Assembly: GCA_045577635.1 (NCBI GenBank)
Contig: JAZNIS010000101.1
Coordinates: 1-61,199, forward strand
Length of the DNA stretch: 61,199 nt
Origin: UBA6345 sp045577635
GTDB taxonomy: Bacteria; Bacillota; Clostridia; Christensenellales; UBA1242
Reading direction: 5' to 3'
Positions 16,901 through 24,606 of this stretch are shown here, one piece after another. The position numbers and the translations under genes are program-made. The notes under the pieces were generated by a model. That model was not told the DNA's origin. It saw nothing but the letters and a program-made list of their open reading frames with translations, and did not search any database. Position 1 is the stretch's first letter. Every line of letters begins with the position of its first letter.

Positions 16901-17297
16901 AAATTATTATGTTGAAAACAGCACAAATCGTATGGAAATTTATACGGAAATTGCAAAAATAAAAACAAATGAAGATATGGAACAAGCAGTTAAAAAATTA
17001 GAGTTTAATTTTGGCGAAGTTCCTAATGAAGTTATTAATTTAATGTTTGTTGCAAGGGTTAAAAATGCCTGTGCCGATTTGGATGTTAAAAGGGTAAGTA
17101 TTGGCTTAAAAAACACAACAATCACATTTAATTCGTCTAATAATAAACTTTTAGAAGGTTTAAGTAAGGTTATGCTTGAAAACCGTTTAAATTGTGTATT
17201 AAATTTAGAAACTTTGCCTATAATTACAATAAAAAACGATGCTAATTTGTTTATTACATTAGAAAATGTGCTTTTCGTTTTAAAATTATTAAAATAA
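13908..17297 (+). CDS. mfd: Transcription-repair coupling factor
   Basis: An 1,129-residue Mfd. The N-terminal UvrB-homology region (about residues 1-400) is divergent. The RNA-polymerase-interacting CarD-like domain begins near residue 467 (VGDYVVHVNYGIGK). The RecG-like translocase follows: Walker A GDVGFGKTEVAV at about 617, the TTILSEQHY motif, DEEQRFGVEHKEKIK at about 717, LTLSATPIPRTMHSAL, then the second motor lobe with STTLIENGVDLP and QLYQLKGRIGRS. The TRCF C-terminal domain is recognisable. It removes RNA polymerase stalled at lesions and recruits UvrA. It is the last gene of the 8654-17297 run. Confidence 0.97.
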   Translation: MLKSLISSQGNLNKLLNAIDNHIPVSVFGVGLPEKILILNEFEEQKLIVAVSDDEAVNIYETLISEGKTAHLLINNLETTVSKFSSVSQISVLVALQNIVSNFAEYIVVSPKVVLSKLPTVNYIKNLILSLKVGEKYNLKELTKQLVLRGYKKTDVVSEGLEFSVKGDILTLYPINLENPVRISFFDDEIEFIKGFNPETQQITESLEELQVYSINFLGDFKGDISEKIKFKNREAEEKYLETINIIKDEVLNGVLPCWLHPYLADFNSSIFEFFNDELIVFDNPKLILNSLTEFLKEFKETVKQEIEDGCLTEKHKNFYFDILTLFEFKNCNAGMVAFQNLNNANNIFKPHAVFNISTTPQINYGYNKSTIYNDVSRLIVLGNTVLIYAENKELALKMQDMFLPKAVSTKVITSLTQVQKNTVNLLTKQSGLSCGFNEEKLVILGLKSSNRKTKKSAISSSFNTFLPEVGDYVVHVNYGIGKCVGITKLTVNNSTKDYIEIEYKNSDKLFLPVENIDTISKYVGGDKPKINKLGSTEFLKTKQKVKEGIKTLTFDLKKLYAERSQIKGISFPKDDEIQESFEKTCSFNLTADQDKAVIDVKTDMESGKAMDRLICGDVGFGKTEVAVRSAFKAVMAGYQVMLLCPTTILSEQHYNTFISRMKNFGVRCEVLNRFKNKKQVEEILSGLVSGDVDVIIGTHRLLSADVKTKNLGLLILDEEQRFGVEHKEKIKRLKTNIDVLTLSATPIPRTMHSALIGVKDISVIETPPYGRVPVIATVAEQSDNLISSAVSRELNRDGQVLIIYNRVETIYEFCEYLKSIIGDDVAIDVAHGQMDEKNLETAIFKLYNGETQVLVSTTLIENGVDLPRANTLIVINADMLGLSQLYQLKGRIGRSDKQGYAIFCYDKAKGLNEDAYKRLGAIVEYSGLGNGFKIAMRDLEIRGAGSLFGAEQSGHIESVGYSMYLTLLNEAIAEIKGEAVSKFYEVKIDCFFDANLPNYYVENSTNRMEIYTEIAKIKTNEDMEQAVKKLEFNFGEVPNEVINLMFVARVKNACADLDVKRVSIGLKNTTITFNSSNNKLLEGLSKVMLENRLNCVLNLETLPIITIKNDANLFITLENVLFVLKLLK

Positions 17298-17331
17298 AAG
17301 TAAAATTTTATTAAATAAAATATTTAGTTAG

Positions 17332-17360
17332 TTGCTTTTAAAATATAAATTTGTTACAAT
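17332..17360 (+). promoter_or_regulatory. Sigma-A promoter for the PrsA-like gene
   Basis: TTGCTT (17332-17337), 17-base spacer, TACAAT (17355-17360), with an extended -10 TG (TGTTACAAT). The start should be near 17367 and the leader about 38 bases. Confidence 0.7.
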
Positions 17361-17404
17361 ATTACGACTTATTATTATGTGCAATAATGCTTAAATGGAG
17401 AGTT

Positions 17405-19072
17405 ATGAAAAAATTACTTACATCTATCTTCTCGCTAGTGTTTTGTTTGATTATGTTTGCGGGATGTAATTTAATAGAATTAAACAATAAAAAATATTAC
17501 CAACAAACTGTTGCTCAAGTTGTTTATAGTGATAAAAGTGAAAAAGCTTTTACTATGGAAGATTTGTTGCAAGCATATAACAATTATGGTTCACAAATGT
17601 TACAAAACAATCAAGAATTAACAGTTGAAGATGCTTTAAAACAAACAGCTGAATTAATGGTTCAAAGATATTTGTTAATTGAAGAAATTAAAAGCGAAAT
17701 TGGTGAATTAAGCACAGAAGAAAAAAATGTTTTAAAAAGAGAAACTTATTCTCACATAAACACAACATTATCATCTTATGAAGATGAAATTAGGGTTGAA
17801 TGGGAAAGAGATGTTAAAACCGAAGAAGAAACAAAAGAAGAAGAAAAAACTTCACTTCGTGCAGAATTTACAAAATATGAACCAACAGTTGAAAAAGAAG
17901 TTTACGAAGAAACAGTTGACGGTGTTACAAAAATTAAAACTCGCCTTGTAAAAGTTAAAGGTGAAACTGAAAAACAAGATGCAACCGATCCTGGTGAATT
18001 TAAACAATTAATTACAGATGAAGATATTAGTGCTGAAGCTTGGAAAAGATATATCAAAAATCTTCAAGAAAACAATGAAGATTTAGGAAAATCTTACACT
18101 GATGAAGAAGCTTTTGAAGCTGAAATTAATCGTATTTACTCAATTCTAGAACAAAATAAATACATTTCTAAATATCAAGAACATTTAACAGATGGTTTAG
18201 AAATTAATGCTAAACAAGTTGTAGATGTTTACAAAGAAAAAGTTAGAAGAGATTATGAATTATATTCTGGTAACGAAGCTGCTTATCATACAGCTATGGC
18301 AAATGATGCAACTTCTGTTTACTACCACCCAAACAGTGGAAATGAATATGTTTATGTAACACATATCTTATTTAAGTTTTCTGATGAACAAACAAAAGAA
18401 ATTGAACAATTAAAAAATCTTTATAAATCAAATTCTATTACAAAAGCCGTTTATGAAGAAAGATTAGAAGAATTGCAAGATATTGATAATTTAGTTGTTA
18501 CTTACGAAGAAAATGGTGTAACAAAAACAACAAATGCTAGACTTGCATATCAAGATATTTTAAATAATGTAAATAAATATGATAAAGATTATCAATTTGA
18601 ATTAAGAACAAAAGAATTTAACAAGTTTATTTATAAATATAACGATGACGAAGGTATTATGAATAAAGATTTTGCATATGTTGTAAATCTAGATACCGAA
18701 GTTACCGATCAAATGGTTAAACCTTTTGCTGATGAAGCAAGAAGATTGCAAAAAGAAGAAGGTGCTGGTGGAATTAGTGAACCTATTTTAACTGATTATG
18801 GTTATCACATCATTTTAAATTTAGGTCCTGTTAAAAACATTGTTGAATATGAAAACTTAGATAGTTTAACATGGGAAACATTATACAATGTTAAAACACA
18901 ACCTGCCATTGATAAAACAATTTTTCATGTTGAATACGATGCTTTACAAATTGATTATAATTCAGTTGTTTCAACAATTTTAAATAGCAAAATTGCTGAT
19001 ATCACTGCAAGAGTTGAAGTTATTAAATATTGGGAAGAAAGATATTTAACATTATTAAAAGAAAAGAACTAA
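17405..19072 (+). CDS. PrsA-like peptidyl-prolyl isomerase lipoprotein
   Basis: With the ATG at 17405 (GGAG at 17397-17400) the product is 555 residues with a lipoprotein signal MKKLLTSIFSLVFCL ending in the lipobox MFAGC. An upstream in-frame start would place extra residues before the signal and lies within the promoter, so I reject it. The middle is a long acidic, Glu/Lys-rich helical region of SurA/PrsA type. The parvulin domain opens with YVTHILFKF and closes with EGAGGISEPILTDYGYHIILNLG, as in PpiC domains, but about 125 residues separate these ends where about 80 is usual, because of a helical insertion (residues rich in K/E/L). It should assist folding of exported proteins on the outer membrane face. 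The mfd-prsA order is common in Clostridia. Confidence 0.85.
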   Translation: MKKLLTSIFSLVFCLIMFAGCNLIELNNKKYYQQTVAQVVYSDKSEKAFTMEDLLQAYNNYGSQMLQNNQELTVEDALKQTAELMVQRYLLIEEIKSEIGELSTEEKNVLKRETYSHINTTLSSYEDEIRVEWERDVKTEEETKEEEKTSLRAEFTKYEPTVEKEVYEETVDGVTKIKTRLVKVKGETEKQDATDPGEFKQLITDEDISAEAWKRYIKNLQENNEDLGKSYTDEEAFEAEINRIYSILEQNKYISKYQEHLTDGLEINAKQVVDVYKEKVRRDYELYSGNEAAYHTAMANDATSVYYHPNSGNEYVYVTHILFKFSDEQTKEIEQLKNLYKSNSITKAVYEERLEELQDIDNLVVTYEENGVTKTTNARLAYQDILNNVNKYDKDYQFELRTKEFNKFIYKYNDDEGIMNKDFAYVVNLDTEVTDQMVKPFADEARRLQKEEGAGGISEPILTDYGYHIILNLGPVKNIVEYENLDSLTWETLYNVKTQPAIDKTIFHVEYDALQIDYNSVVSTILNSKIADITARVEVIKYWEERYLTLLKEKN

Positions 19073-19080
19073 TAAAATAA

Positions 19081-19110
19081 AAAACAAGCTGAAATTTGGC
19101 TTGTTTTTTT
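19081..19110 (+). terminator. Intrinsic terminator after the PrsA-like gene
   Basis: AACAAGC (19083-19089) pairs with GCTTGTT (19099-19105), extended by A-T pairs, followed by a T run to 19110. Confidence 0.85.
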
Positions 19111-19173
19111 GTTTTTGTTGTTATTAAACTAATTAATTGTTTGCTAAAACAAATTTAAAATGATATAACAAAG

Positions 19174-19201
19174 TTGGTAGTTTTTTTATATATAATATAA
19201 A
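19174..19201 (+). promoter_or_regulatory. Possible promoter for the UPF0104 membrane protein
   Basis: TTGGTA (19174-19179), 16-base spacer, TATAAA (19196-19201), within a stretch of alternating T and A that offers several other -10 choices, so the exact box is uncertain. Confidence 0.35.
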
Positions 19202-19231
19202 AATTTAAATATAATTTTAAAAAGGTGAATA

Positions 19232-20629
19232 ATGCCATTAAAAAATAAAGACGAAAAATTTAATGAAAAAACCGTTGAATGTGGTAATGGCATTTTCTTT
19301 TTTGCTGATAAAAATTCAAAGAAAACTGCCGTTATAAACAAATCTATTGCTTCAAAACGATTAAAAAGTAATAAACCAATAAAATATTCAACGGTGTTTA
19401 AGGTGGATAAAGCAAACCTAAAAGTTACTGATGAAGATATTGAAATTGAAAACACTGAAGAAGAAATCACTTTATCTACTTTAACCGAAGCAAAAGAAAA
19501 AGTTGAAAGTCAAAAAACAAACCGAACAAAATGGTTTAATGTTGCTTTCTTTGTTGTAAATTTGGCTATTTTAGCTGCTGTGTTAGTTTATCAGGGTAGC
19601 ACTTTTGGTGTTGCATCGCTTGAAGTTTTTAAGGAAACAGCAAGGTTTAGCATATTATTTTACACTGTGCTTTTATTTGTGTTAATAATGCTTCTAGAAA
19701 CCCTTCGTACCCACATTTTACTATATAAAGCAACAAAAAGGTTTAGGCCATTTTTATGTTATAAAGCATCGGCAATTTGCAGATATTACGATAGTTTAAC
19801 TCCTTTTGCAACAGGTGGACAACCTTTTGAAATTTTCTATTTGCACAGTCGCGGTGTTCCGGCTGGTATTTCAACAAGTGTACCATTAACAAAAGCAATG
19901 TATAATAATATTGCATTTATAATTGTTTCTGTTGTTGTGTTAATTTCTAATTCAAAAATTTTTACAGGTGTTGAACAAAACCTTATTATAACTTGGGGTA
20001 TTATTAGTTTATGTATTTCCTGTGTTGTTTTAATGGTTTTAGTATTATTTGCTGTTAGTAAAAAAATAATGCCTAAAATTTTGATGTTCTTTATTAAAAT
20101 AGGATATAAGTTAAAACTTGTTAAAAATGAAAGAATTGTTTTTACAAAATGTATGAGAACAATTTTAGAGTTTCAAAGAAGTACAAAACATTATATTTTA
20201 AATATTGGGGTTACAATTGCATCAGTTTTATGTTCTGCTGTAATTATTATAGTTAAAGCTTTTATTCCTGTAATGTTGTATTGGGCATTTCACACAACTA
20301 TCACAGCTGAAATTGTTATTGATATTGTAAGTAAATTTATGTTAGTTGAATTAGCAACAAAATATATTCCTATTCCTGGTGGAAGTGGTGTGGCTGAAAT
20401 TTCTTTCTCTGCATTATTTTCAGTTTTATTTGAAGATGGAACATTATTCTGGGGAATGTTGTTCTGGCGAATAATGAACTATTTTGTTTATTTATTCCAA
20501 GGTTTAGTTGTTTTAGTTTATGATTTTGCTTATGGTAACAAAAAAAATAAAATCTCTTTAAAAAAATACAAAGAAAAAGAAAATGAAATTTTAAGAAGAA
20601 CAAAAAATTCTAGAATAAATAAAAAATAA
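19232..20629 (+). CDS. LPG-synthase-TM / UPF0104 (YbhN-like) membrane protein
   Basis: A 465-residue polytopic protein of the family that includes the flippase part of MprF. Two family motifs are clear: YDSLTPFATGGQPFEIFYL in the first half and IPIPGGSGVAEISFSALF in the second, among about eight hydrophobic segments. There is no cytoplasmic lysyl-transferase domain, so it is a stand-alone flippase-like member; a lipid substrate is likely but unidentified. Unusual is a hydrophilic, Lys/Glu-rich N-terminal extension of about 100 residues before the first membrane segment. It is preceded by AAAAAGGTGA and has its own likely promoter. Confidence 0.85.
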   Translation: MPLKNKDEKFNEKTVECGNGIFFFADKNSKKTAVINKSIASKRLKSNKPIKYSTVFKVDKANLKVTDEDIEIENTEEEITLSTLTEAKEKVESQKTNRTKWFNVAFFVVNLAILAAVLVYQGSTFGVASLEVFKETARFSILFYTVLLFVLIMLLETLRTHILLYKATKRFRPFLCYKASAICRYYDSLTPFATGGQPFEIFYLHSRGVPAGISTSVPLTKAMYNNIAFIIVSVVVLISNSKIFTGVEQNLIITWGIISLCISCVVLMVLVLFAVSKKIMPKILMFFIKIGYKLKLVKNERIVFTKCMRTILEFQRSTKHYILNIGVTIASVLCSAVIIIVKAFIPVMLYWAFHTTITAEIVIDIVSKFMLVELATKYIPIPGGSGVAEISFSALFSVLFEDGTLFWGMLFWRIMNYFVYLFQGLVVLVYDFAYGNKKNKISLKKYKEKENEILRRTKNSRINKK

Positions 20630-20648
20630 AAGCACCATTGGTGCTTTT
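20628..20648. terminator. Bidirectional terminator between convergent genes
   Basis: AAAAGCACC (20628-20636) and GGTGCTTTT (20640-20648) form a perfect hairpin with an ATT loop, followed by Ts on the plus strand and As (Ts on the minus) on the other side. The minus-strand deacetylase stop begins at 20652, so one hairpin closes both genes. Confidence 0.85.
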
Positions 20649-20649
20649 T

Positions 20650-22071
20650 TTATTGGTTAAACGACACGGTTCGGTTTGTGTGGTCGTAAACATCTTCGCA
20701 ATTAAATAAATGTTTATAATAATCACCAAAACTTCTTAATGTTTGACCATCAATAGGTTTTCTATCCATAAACAAAGTGTGAGTTTCGGTTGTTTTAAGT
20801 GGTAAATAACCAAAGAAATTTTTAGCACCCACTCCACAAAATAGTTCAAAACCCGAATTTTTTAATAGTTGATGTTTATAACTAATATCTCCGTTTGGGG
20901 TTGTTATTTCCCATTCTCCGTAAGGATAAACATATATGTTTGTTTTGCCAATAATTGGTTCAACTTCATTTTGCCAATTGTAAACTTCTTTTGCAAATTC
21001 CATATCGTTAATTTCTTTCATGTGATAGTGCCCGTAACTGTGGCAAGCAAAGGTCCAGCCAAGTTTTTTAAGTTTAGTAACAACTTGTTGGGCTTTTTTT
21101 ATTTCGTATCGGCTTGTGGCATTATTTTTTTGTGTTCTGTAACCTAAAATGCCATCATATCCTGTTAAGCAAATAATGCCCCTTGCTCCGTTAAAACTAA
21201 AATCAGGGTATGTTTTAATAAATTCTTCCATTATGGGTATAAATTCATTATCATAGCTTATTCTATCGGAAATTTGTCGTTTTGTTGTGTATGTTGCAAT
21301 ATTATTGTTTCTATCTAAAATAATTTTATCAACCATTCCACTGTTGCTTTTTTTAGAATCGTAATTGCAATCGTCAAAGGAAAATATTAAAGGTTTTTTA
21401 CCTTGTGGCAAATATAATGTTTTCTTTTTGCAAACACCGTTTATATTTTCATATATGCTGTTAATATCAATTAAAATATAGTTATTATTGTAAAGCGATA
21501 GTAAAATTTTTTTAAATTCGCTAGGAGTTAAGCAATCACGGTCATAATCGGCATTTAACGGGTTTTTAGGGTGTAAAGCAAGTTCGGGGAAGGCAAGTAA
21601 ACAATGGGTGAATAAATGCTCAATTTCACCTTTATATTCAACCAAATTTTTATTTTTTATTTGATTAGTGTTATATTTTATTAAATTAATTATATTTGCA
21701 TCGTCTTTATAGTATTTTAATTTGTTATTAAGCAGGTTTAAAGCAAAAGCATAATTTCCTTGCTCTGAATAGTTGTTGGCTTCGTTAATTAATATTGTTT
21801 TATATTCTTTTAATAATTCATTAAATTTGCTTTTGTAAAAAATAAACAAACAAACATCTAAATCTTCTGTTTGTTCTAAAAGATTTATGGCTGTTTTATA
21901 TTCTTTTTTTTCAATTAAATCAATAATTTTATTTAGGTTTATAGTTTGATTTGTTTGTTTATCAATCAAGGTTTTAGGCAAACAAAAAGTGCTTTCCACA
22001 GAAAAAACCAATGTTAATAAAAATAGCATCAAAATTATAAATATTTGTTTTATTTCTACCATCTTCTTCAT
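20650..22071 (-). CDS. Exported polysaccharide deacetylase-like protein with N-terminal TPR-like region
   Basis: A 473-residue protein with an N-terminal signal/anchor (about residues 10-30), a helical region (about 45-140) with TPR-like pairs (KKEYKTAINLLEQ, GNYAFALNLLNNKLKYY), and a NodB-type deacetylase domain. Metal-site residues appear intact: Asp233-Asp234 in IFSFDDCNY and His344/His348 in ACHSYGHYH; YVYPYGEW (around 380-387) matches motif 3. It probably removes acetyl groups from a cell-wall or surface glycan. It is divergent from the 22217 gene and convergent with the UPF0104 gene. A second Met 12 bases in (MVEIKQ) is an equally possible start. Confidence 0.85.
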   Translation of the reverse strand: MKKMVEIKQIFIILMLFLLTLVFSVESTFCLPKTLIDKQTNQTINLNKIIDLIEKKEYKTAINLLEQTEDLDVCLFIFYKSKFNELLKEYKTILINEANNYSEQGNYAFALNLLNNKLKYYKDDANIINLIKYNTNQIKNKNLVEYKGEIEHLFTHCLLAFPELALHPKNPLNADYDRDCLTPSEFKKILLSLYNNNYILIDINSIYENINGVCKKKTLYLPQGKKPLIFSFDDCNYDSKKSNSGMVDKIILDRNNNIATYTTKRQISDRISYDNEFIPIMEEFIKTYPDFSFNGARGIICLTGYDGILGYRTQKNNATSRYEIKKAQQVVTKLKKLGWTFACHSYGHYHMKEINDMEFAKEVYNWQNEVEPIIGKTNIYVYPYGEWEITTPNGDISYKHQLLKNSGFELFCGVGAKNFFGYLPLKTTETHTLFMDRKPIDGQTLRSFGDYYKHLFNCEDVYDHTNRTVSFNQ

Positions 22072-22216
22072 GTTATTAGTATGAATATTAAATTAAAAAA
22101 ATATTTGTTTTATAATTTAACATTAAAAAACAAAAGATCTCTTTTTAAAATAAAATTTTCTTTGTTATTAAGTGTTTGTTTTTCTTTGTTTGTTTTAAAC
22201 TGATTTAGGGTGAATT
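22072..22216. other. Divergent intergenic region
   Basis: 145 bases of AT-rich DNA between the divergently transcribed deacetylase and 22217 genes must hold both promoters, but no box pair was good enough to call. The only clear site is AGGG (22207-22210), the ribosome binding site of the plus-strand gene. Confidence 0.4.
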
Positions 22217-23347
22217 ATGAAGATTGTAAGAGATAGTTTGTTGGAAGGAGCAATTTTAAAAGCTGTTAGTAAATATAAACTATTTAAAATAGTTGTGTTA
22301 ATAAATGAATCTTGTGAAGAAAAATATAAAGATGTTATAGAAAGGTTAAATCAAGAAGTTAAAGATGTTGCTGTTGTAAAATTTCCAGATAATTTAAAGG
22401 AAGAAAATTTAGTTTCTGGATTAATTTTAAATTCTTTAACGGAAGATGTTGGTTGTATTGTTAATTTTTGCGATAGTTTTATTTTAAGGATTGCGATAAA
22501 CTGTTGTGATAACTTAAAAATACTTACCGTATTAACCGAACCAGATATAAATATGTTTCTATTAAAACCCAACTCTTTAATTATTGCTGACAATGTAATA
22601 CTTTCTTGTAATAAAAAAACTATTGCAAATTCGTATGGGAAATTGTGCTCATTAATGTTTTATTTAGTGGAGCAGGTGTTTAATTGTGTAGTGCTGGAAC
22701 AAAAAGAAAATAATAAAAATTTATTAAGGTTAGATGAGCTTATGCAAAAGTTAACTCTGATTCCTTCGGCTGTGTTAAAAAGCAATTTAGGTAAAATGAA
22801 ATTGCTTGATTTTTGTGTTGAAATTGGCACTGTTTTATCGTATGAAAAATTTGATAATTGTTATGTAAAAACACTATCTAAAACAATTGCAAAAGTTTGC
22901 AGTTGCAACTCTTTATTAGAAGGGGAACTTCTAATGCTTTCTAGTGTAATTTTTTTAAAAGAAATAGATGTGCTATTAACGGCAAATAACTTAATGTATG
23001 TTGGTTATAATTCTTATTGTCGCATTAAAAATTATAAGCAGATTTTTGCTAGTGCAAAGTTGGGTGATATTTATAATTCTTTTTGTGCTGATGGTGATGT
23101 TGATTTATATATCGGCAACTTCTTTAACATTAAAAATGAGTTGCTAATGGTATTTAATCAGTACAAAATGCAGTTTGAAAAAATGCTTAATTGTTTTAAC
23201 TTGATGTATTTTGATAGGGGATATAAGTTGGGTAAAAGCATTTCAAAACAAAATTTATTGTTGTCTGTAAATTTAGTTCCTGAAAACTATAAGGTTGCAA
23301 GTTATGCAACATTTATTAGGGCTGTTGGATTATTGAATAAATTATAA
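22217..23347 (+). CDS. Uncharacterised protein, possibly a divergent iron-containing alcohol dehydrogenase fold
   Basis: A 376-residue soluble, Cys-rich protein of no certain family. Its central segment, LLKPNSLIIADNVILSCN followed by KKTIANSYGKL, resembles the P-x-x-VIAD...P..l..aG.gD stretch that ends the nucleotide domain of glycerol-1-phosphate/iron-containing alcohol dehydrogenases, and the helical C-terminal half and ending (ATFIRAVGLLNKL) fit that fold. The glycine-rich NAD loop (GGGS) is not seen: the equivalent region reads VNFCDSFILRIAI, and the metal-binding His residues are not evident. It may be a non-catalytic relative. AGGG lies 6 bases before the ATG. The next gene follows 51 bases later without a terminator, so it may share a transcript with the sporulation genes. 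Confidence 0.6.
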   Translation: MKIVRDSLLEGAILKAVSKYKLFKIVVLINESCEEKYKDVIERLNQEVKDVAVVKFPDNLKEENLVSGLILNSLTEDVGCIVNFCDSFILRIAINCCDNLKILTVLTEPDINMFLLKPNSLIIADNVILSCNKKTIANSYGKLCSLMFYLVEQVFNCVVLEQKENNKNLLRLDELMQKLTLIPSAVLKSNLGKMKLLDFCVEIGTVLSYEKFDNCYVKTLSKTIAKVCSCNSLLEGELLMLSSVIFLKEIDVLLTANNLMYVGYNSYCRIKNYKQIFASAKLGDIYNSFCADGDVDLYIGNFFNIKNELLMVFNQYKMQFEKMLNCFNLMYFDRGYKLGKSISKQNLLLSVNLVPENYKVASYATFIRAVGLLNKL

Positions 23348-23398
23348 GTTTAAAAAATAAAAAACAAGTTAATCATTAAAATATAAGCGGGGTTTTAT

Positions 23399-23851
23399 AT
23401 GAAAAGATTACTTGTTTTTATTTTGTTATTTATTTGTTTGTTTTTTATAAATTTAAATAATACAAGTTATTTGTGCGAAATATTTACAGAAAGTGATGAG
23501 TGTTGTTTAATAACTAGCAATAAAATTATAACGGCAAAACGGTCAGTAAAAAATGGTAATTGTTACATAAATTATTTTAAAAGTAAAACTGCTTGTTTGG
23601 AACTAAATAATGCTAAAACCGTGTATGGCGAAACGATGGTTTTTAATAATAAAAATTTAAAATTTATAACTGAAAAATTACAGTTAAACATTGTTAGTAA
23701 AGTAATTGGAAATAATGGGGTTGAAGTGTTGGGGTATTCAAAAAAACTAAATGATTTTGTTTTTGTAAATGGTAAAATTGTAAATGTTCAAATTGCAATA
23801 TTTAATAATAAAATTATTGTTGGACATCCATTAATTTTGCAAGGATTTTAA
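23399..23851 (+). CDS. Small exported or membrane-anchored protein of unknown function
   Basis: A 150-residue protein beginning MKRLLVFILLFICLFFIN, a signal peptide or anchor with no convincing lipobox, followed by about 130 residues outside the membrane with three Cys in the first 40 (LCEIF, ECCLI) and beta-rich sequence. No family recognised. Its place before a SpoIIQ-like gene and spoIIID recalls small sporulation or envelope genes at the Bacillus murAA-spoIID-spoIIQ locus, but no sequence match to those was seen. Confidence 0.6.
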   Translation: MKRLLVFILLFICLFFINLNNTSYLCEIFTESDECCLITSNKIITAKRSVKNGNCYINYFKSKTACLELNNAKTVYGETMVFNNKNLKFITEKLQLNIVSKVIGNNGVEVLGYSKKLNDFVFVNGKIVNVQIAIFNNKIIVGHPLILQGF

Positions 23852-23917
23852 AATTTTAGGTATAAATTTTAACGGGCTGTAAATCATTAAATAATATATT
23901 TTTTAATGGAGGAAAAT

Positions 23918-24499
23918 ATGAAGGAAAAATCAAATAAACAGGCAGTAATTAATTTTATTAAAAGGTATGGTTATATAATTTTATTATCGGCTATTATGGT
24001 AATAATTAGCACTATACTTATAGTTTCTGTCAAAAACACCAACAATAATGACAATACTGTGCAAGTAGATAATGATGCAATAACATTTTACAATCCACTT
24101 TTAACTTGTTCTGTGGCCAAAGATTATAATGATAAAAACCTTGTTTATAACACCACATTAAAACAATGGGAAGCTCACAAAGGAGTGTGTTTTACTGCAC
24201 CTGAAAATAGTGAAGTTTTTGCTGTTTTAGATGGTACTGTGGAAGATGTTTATTCTAACTATTTAAATGGTACAGTTGTGGTTATTAACCATGGTGGAAA
24301 TTTAAAAACTAGCTATGGTAGTTTAAAAGAAGATGTGGCTGTTAAAGTTGGTGATGTTGTTTCAAAAGGTGATGTTATTGGAAGGGTTGGTGTAACAGGA
24401 AATAGCGAATTAAATTTAGGTAATCATTTGCATTTTGAAGTAATTGAAAATTCTGTTAAGGTTGATCCTATGTCTTATTTAAATATGGGGAACAAATAA
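23918..24499 (+). CDS. SpoIIQ-like M23 (LytM-fold) membrane protein with altered metal site
   Basis: A 193-residue single-pass protein: basic N-terminus, transmembrane segment at about residues 18-37, Asn-rich linker and a LytM domain. I start at the ATG at 23918 because GGAGG (23908-23912) lies 5 bases upstream; the ATG at 23906 overlaps that ribosome binding site. In active M23 enzymes the metal site is HxGxD plus HxH; here HKGVC (His87, Cys91 in place of Asp) and NHLHFE (His170, His172). The usual YxHL catalytic His is Ser135 (TSYGSL). Bacillus SpoIIQ is also a degenerate LytM protein that bridges forespore and mother cell. Size, topology and closeness to spoIIID favour SpoIIQ, although a general cell-wall M23 protein cannot be excluded. 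Confidence 0.75.
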   Translation: MKEKSNKQAVINFIKRYGYIILLSAIMVIISTILIVSVKNTNNNDNTVQVDNDAITFYNPLLTCSVAKDYNDKNLVYNTTLKQWEAHKGVCFTAPENSEVFAVLDGTVEDVYSNYLNGTVVVINHGGNLKTSYGSLKEDVAVKVGDVVSKGDVIGRVGVTGNSELNLGNHLHFEVIENSVKVDPMSYLNMGNK

Positions 24500-24548
24500 G
24501 ATAAAATTGTAAGTTTTTTTTAGTAAAATAAAAATAGGAGATTTTCGC

Positions 24549-24577
24549 TTTACAAAAAAATCAAAAATTTTTATACT
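24549..24577 (+). promoter_or_regulatory. Sigma-A promoter for acpP
   Basis: TTTACA (24549-24554), 17-base spacer, TATACT (24572-24577), start near 24584, and a strong GGAGG ribosome binding site at 24596-24600. Confidence 0.7.
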
Positions 24578-24606
24578 AATATCAGCAACTATTTTGGAGG
24601 AGTCAA

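Noticed and set aside
17351..17404. Upstream start of the PrsA-like protein
   Set aside because: It lies within the -10 region of the predicted promoter and would bury the lipoprotein signal.
22076..22110. Possible sigma-E promoter for the minus-strand deacetylase (CATACTAA with an upstream AAATATT)
   Set aside because: The spacer is 16 bases instead of about 14, the -10 matches poorly, and the start site would fall inside the start codon.
23860..23890. Possible sigma-F promoter (GTATA ... GGG) before the SpoIIQ-like gene
   Set aside because: The GGNNANANT -10 pattern is not met and the spacing is about 9 bases instead of 15.
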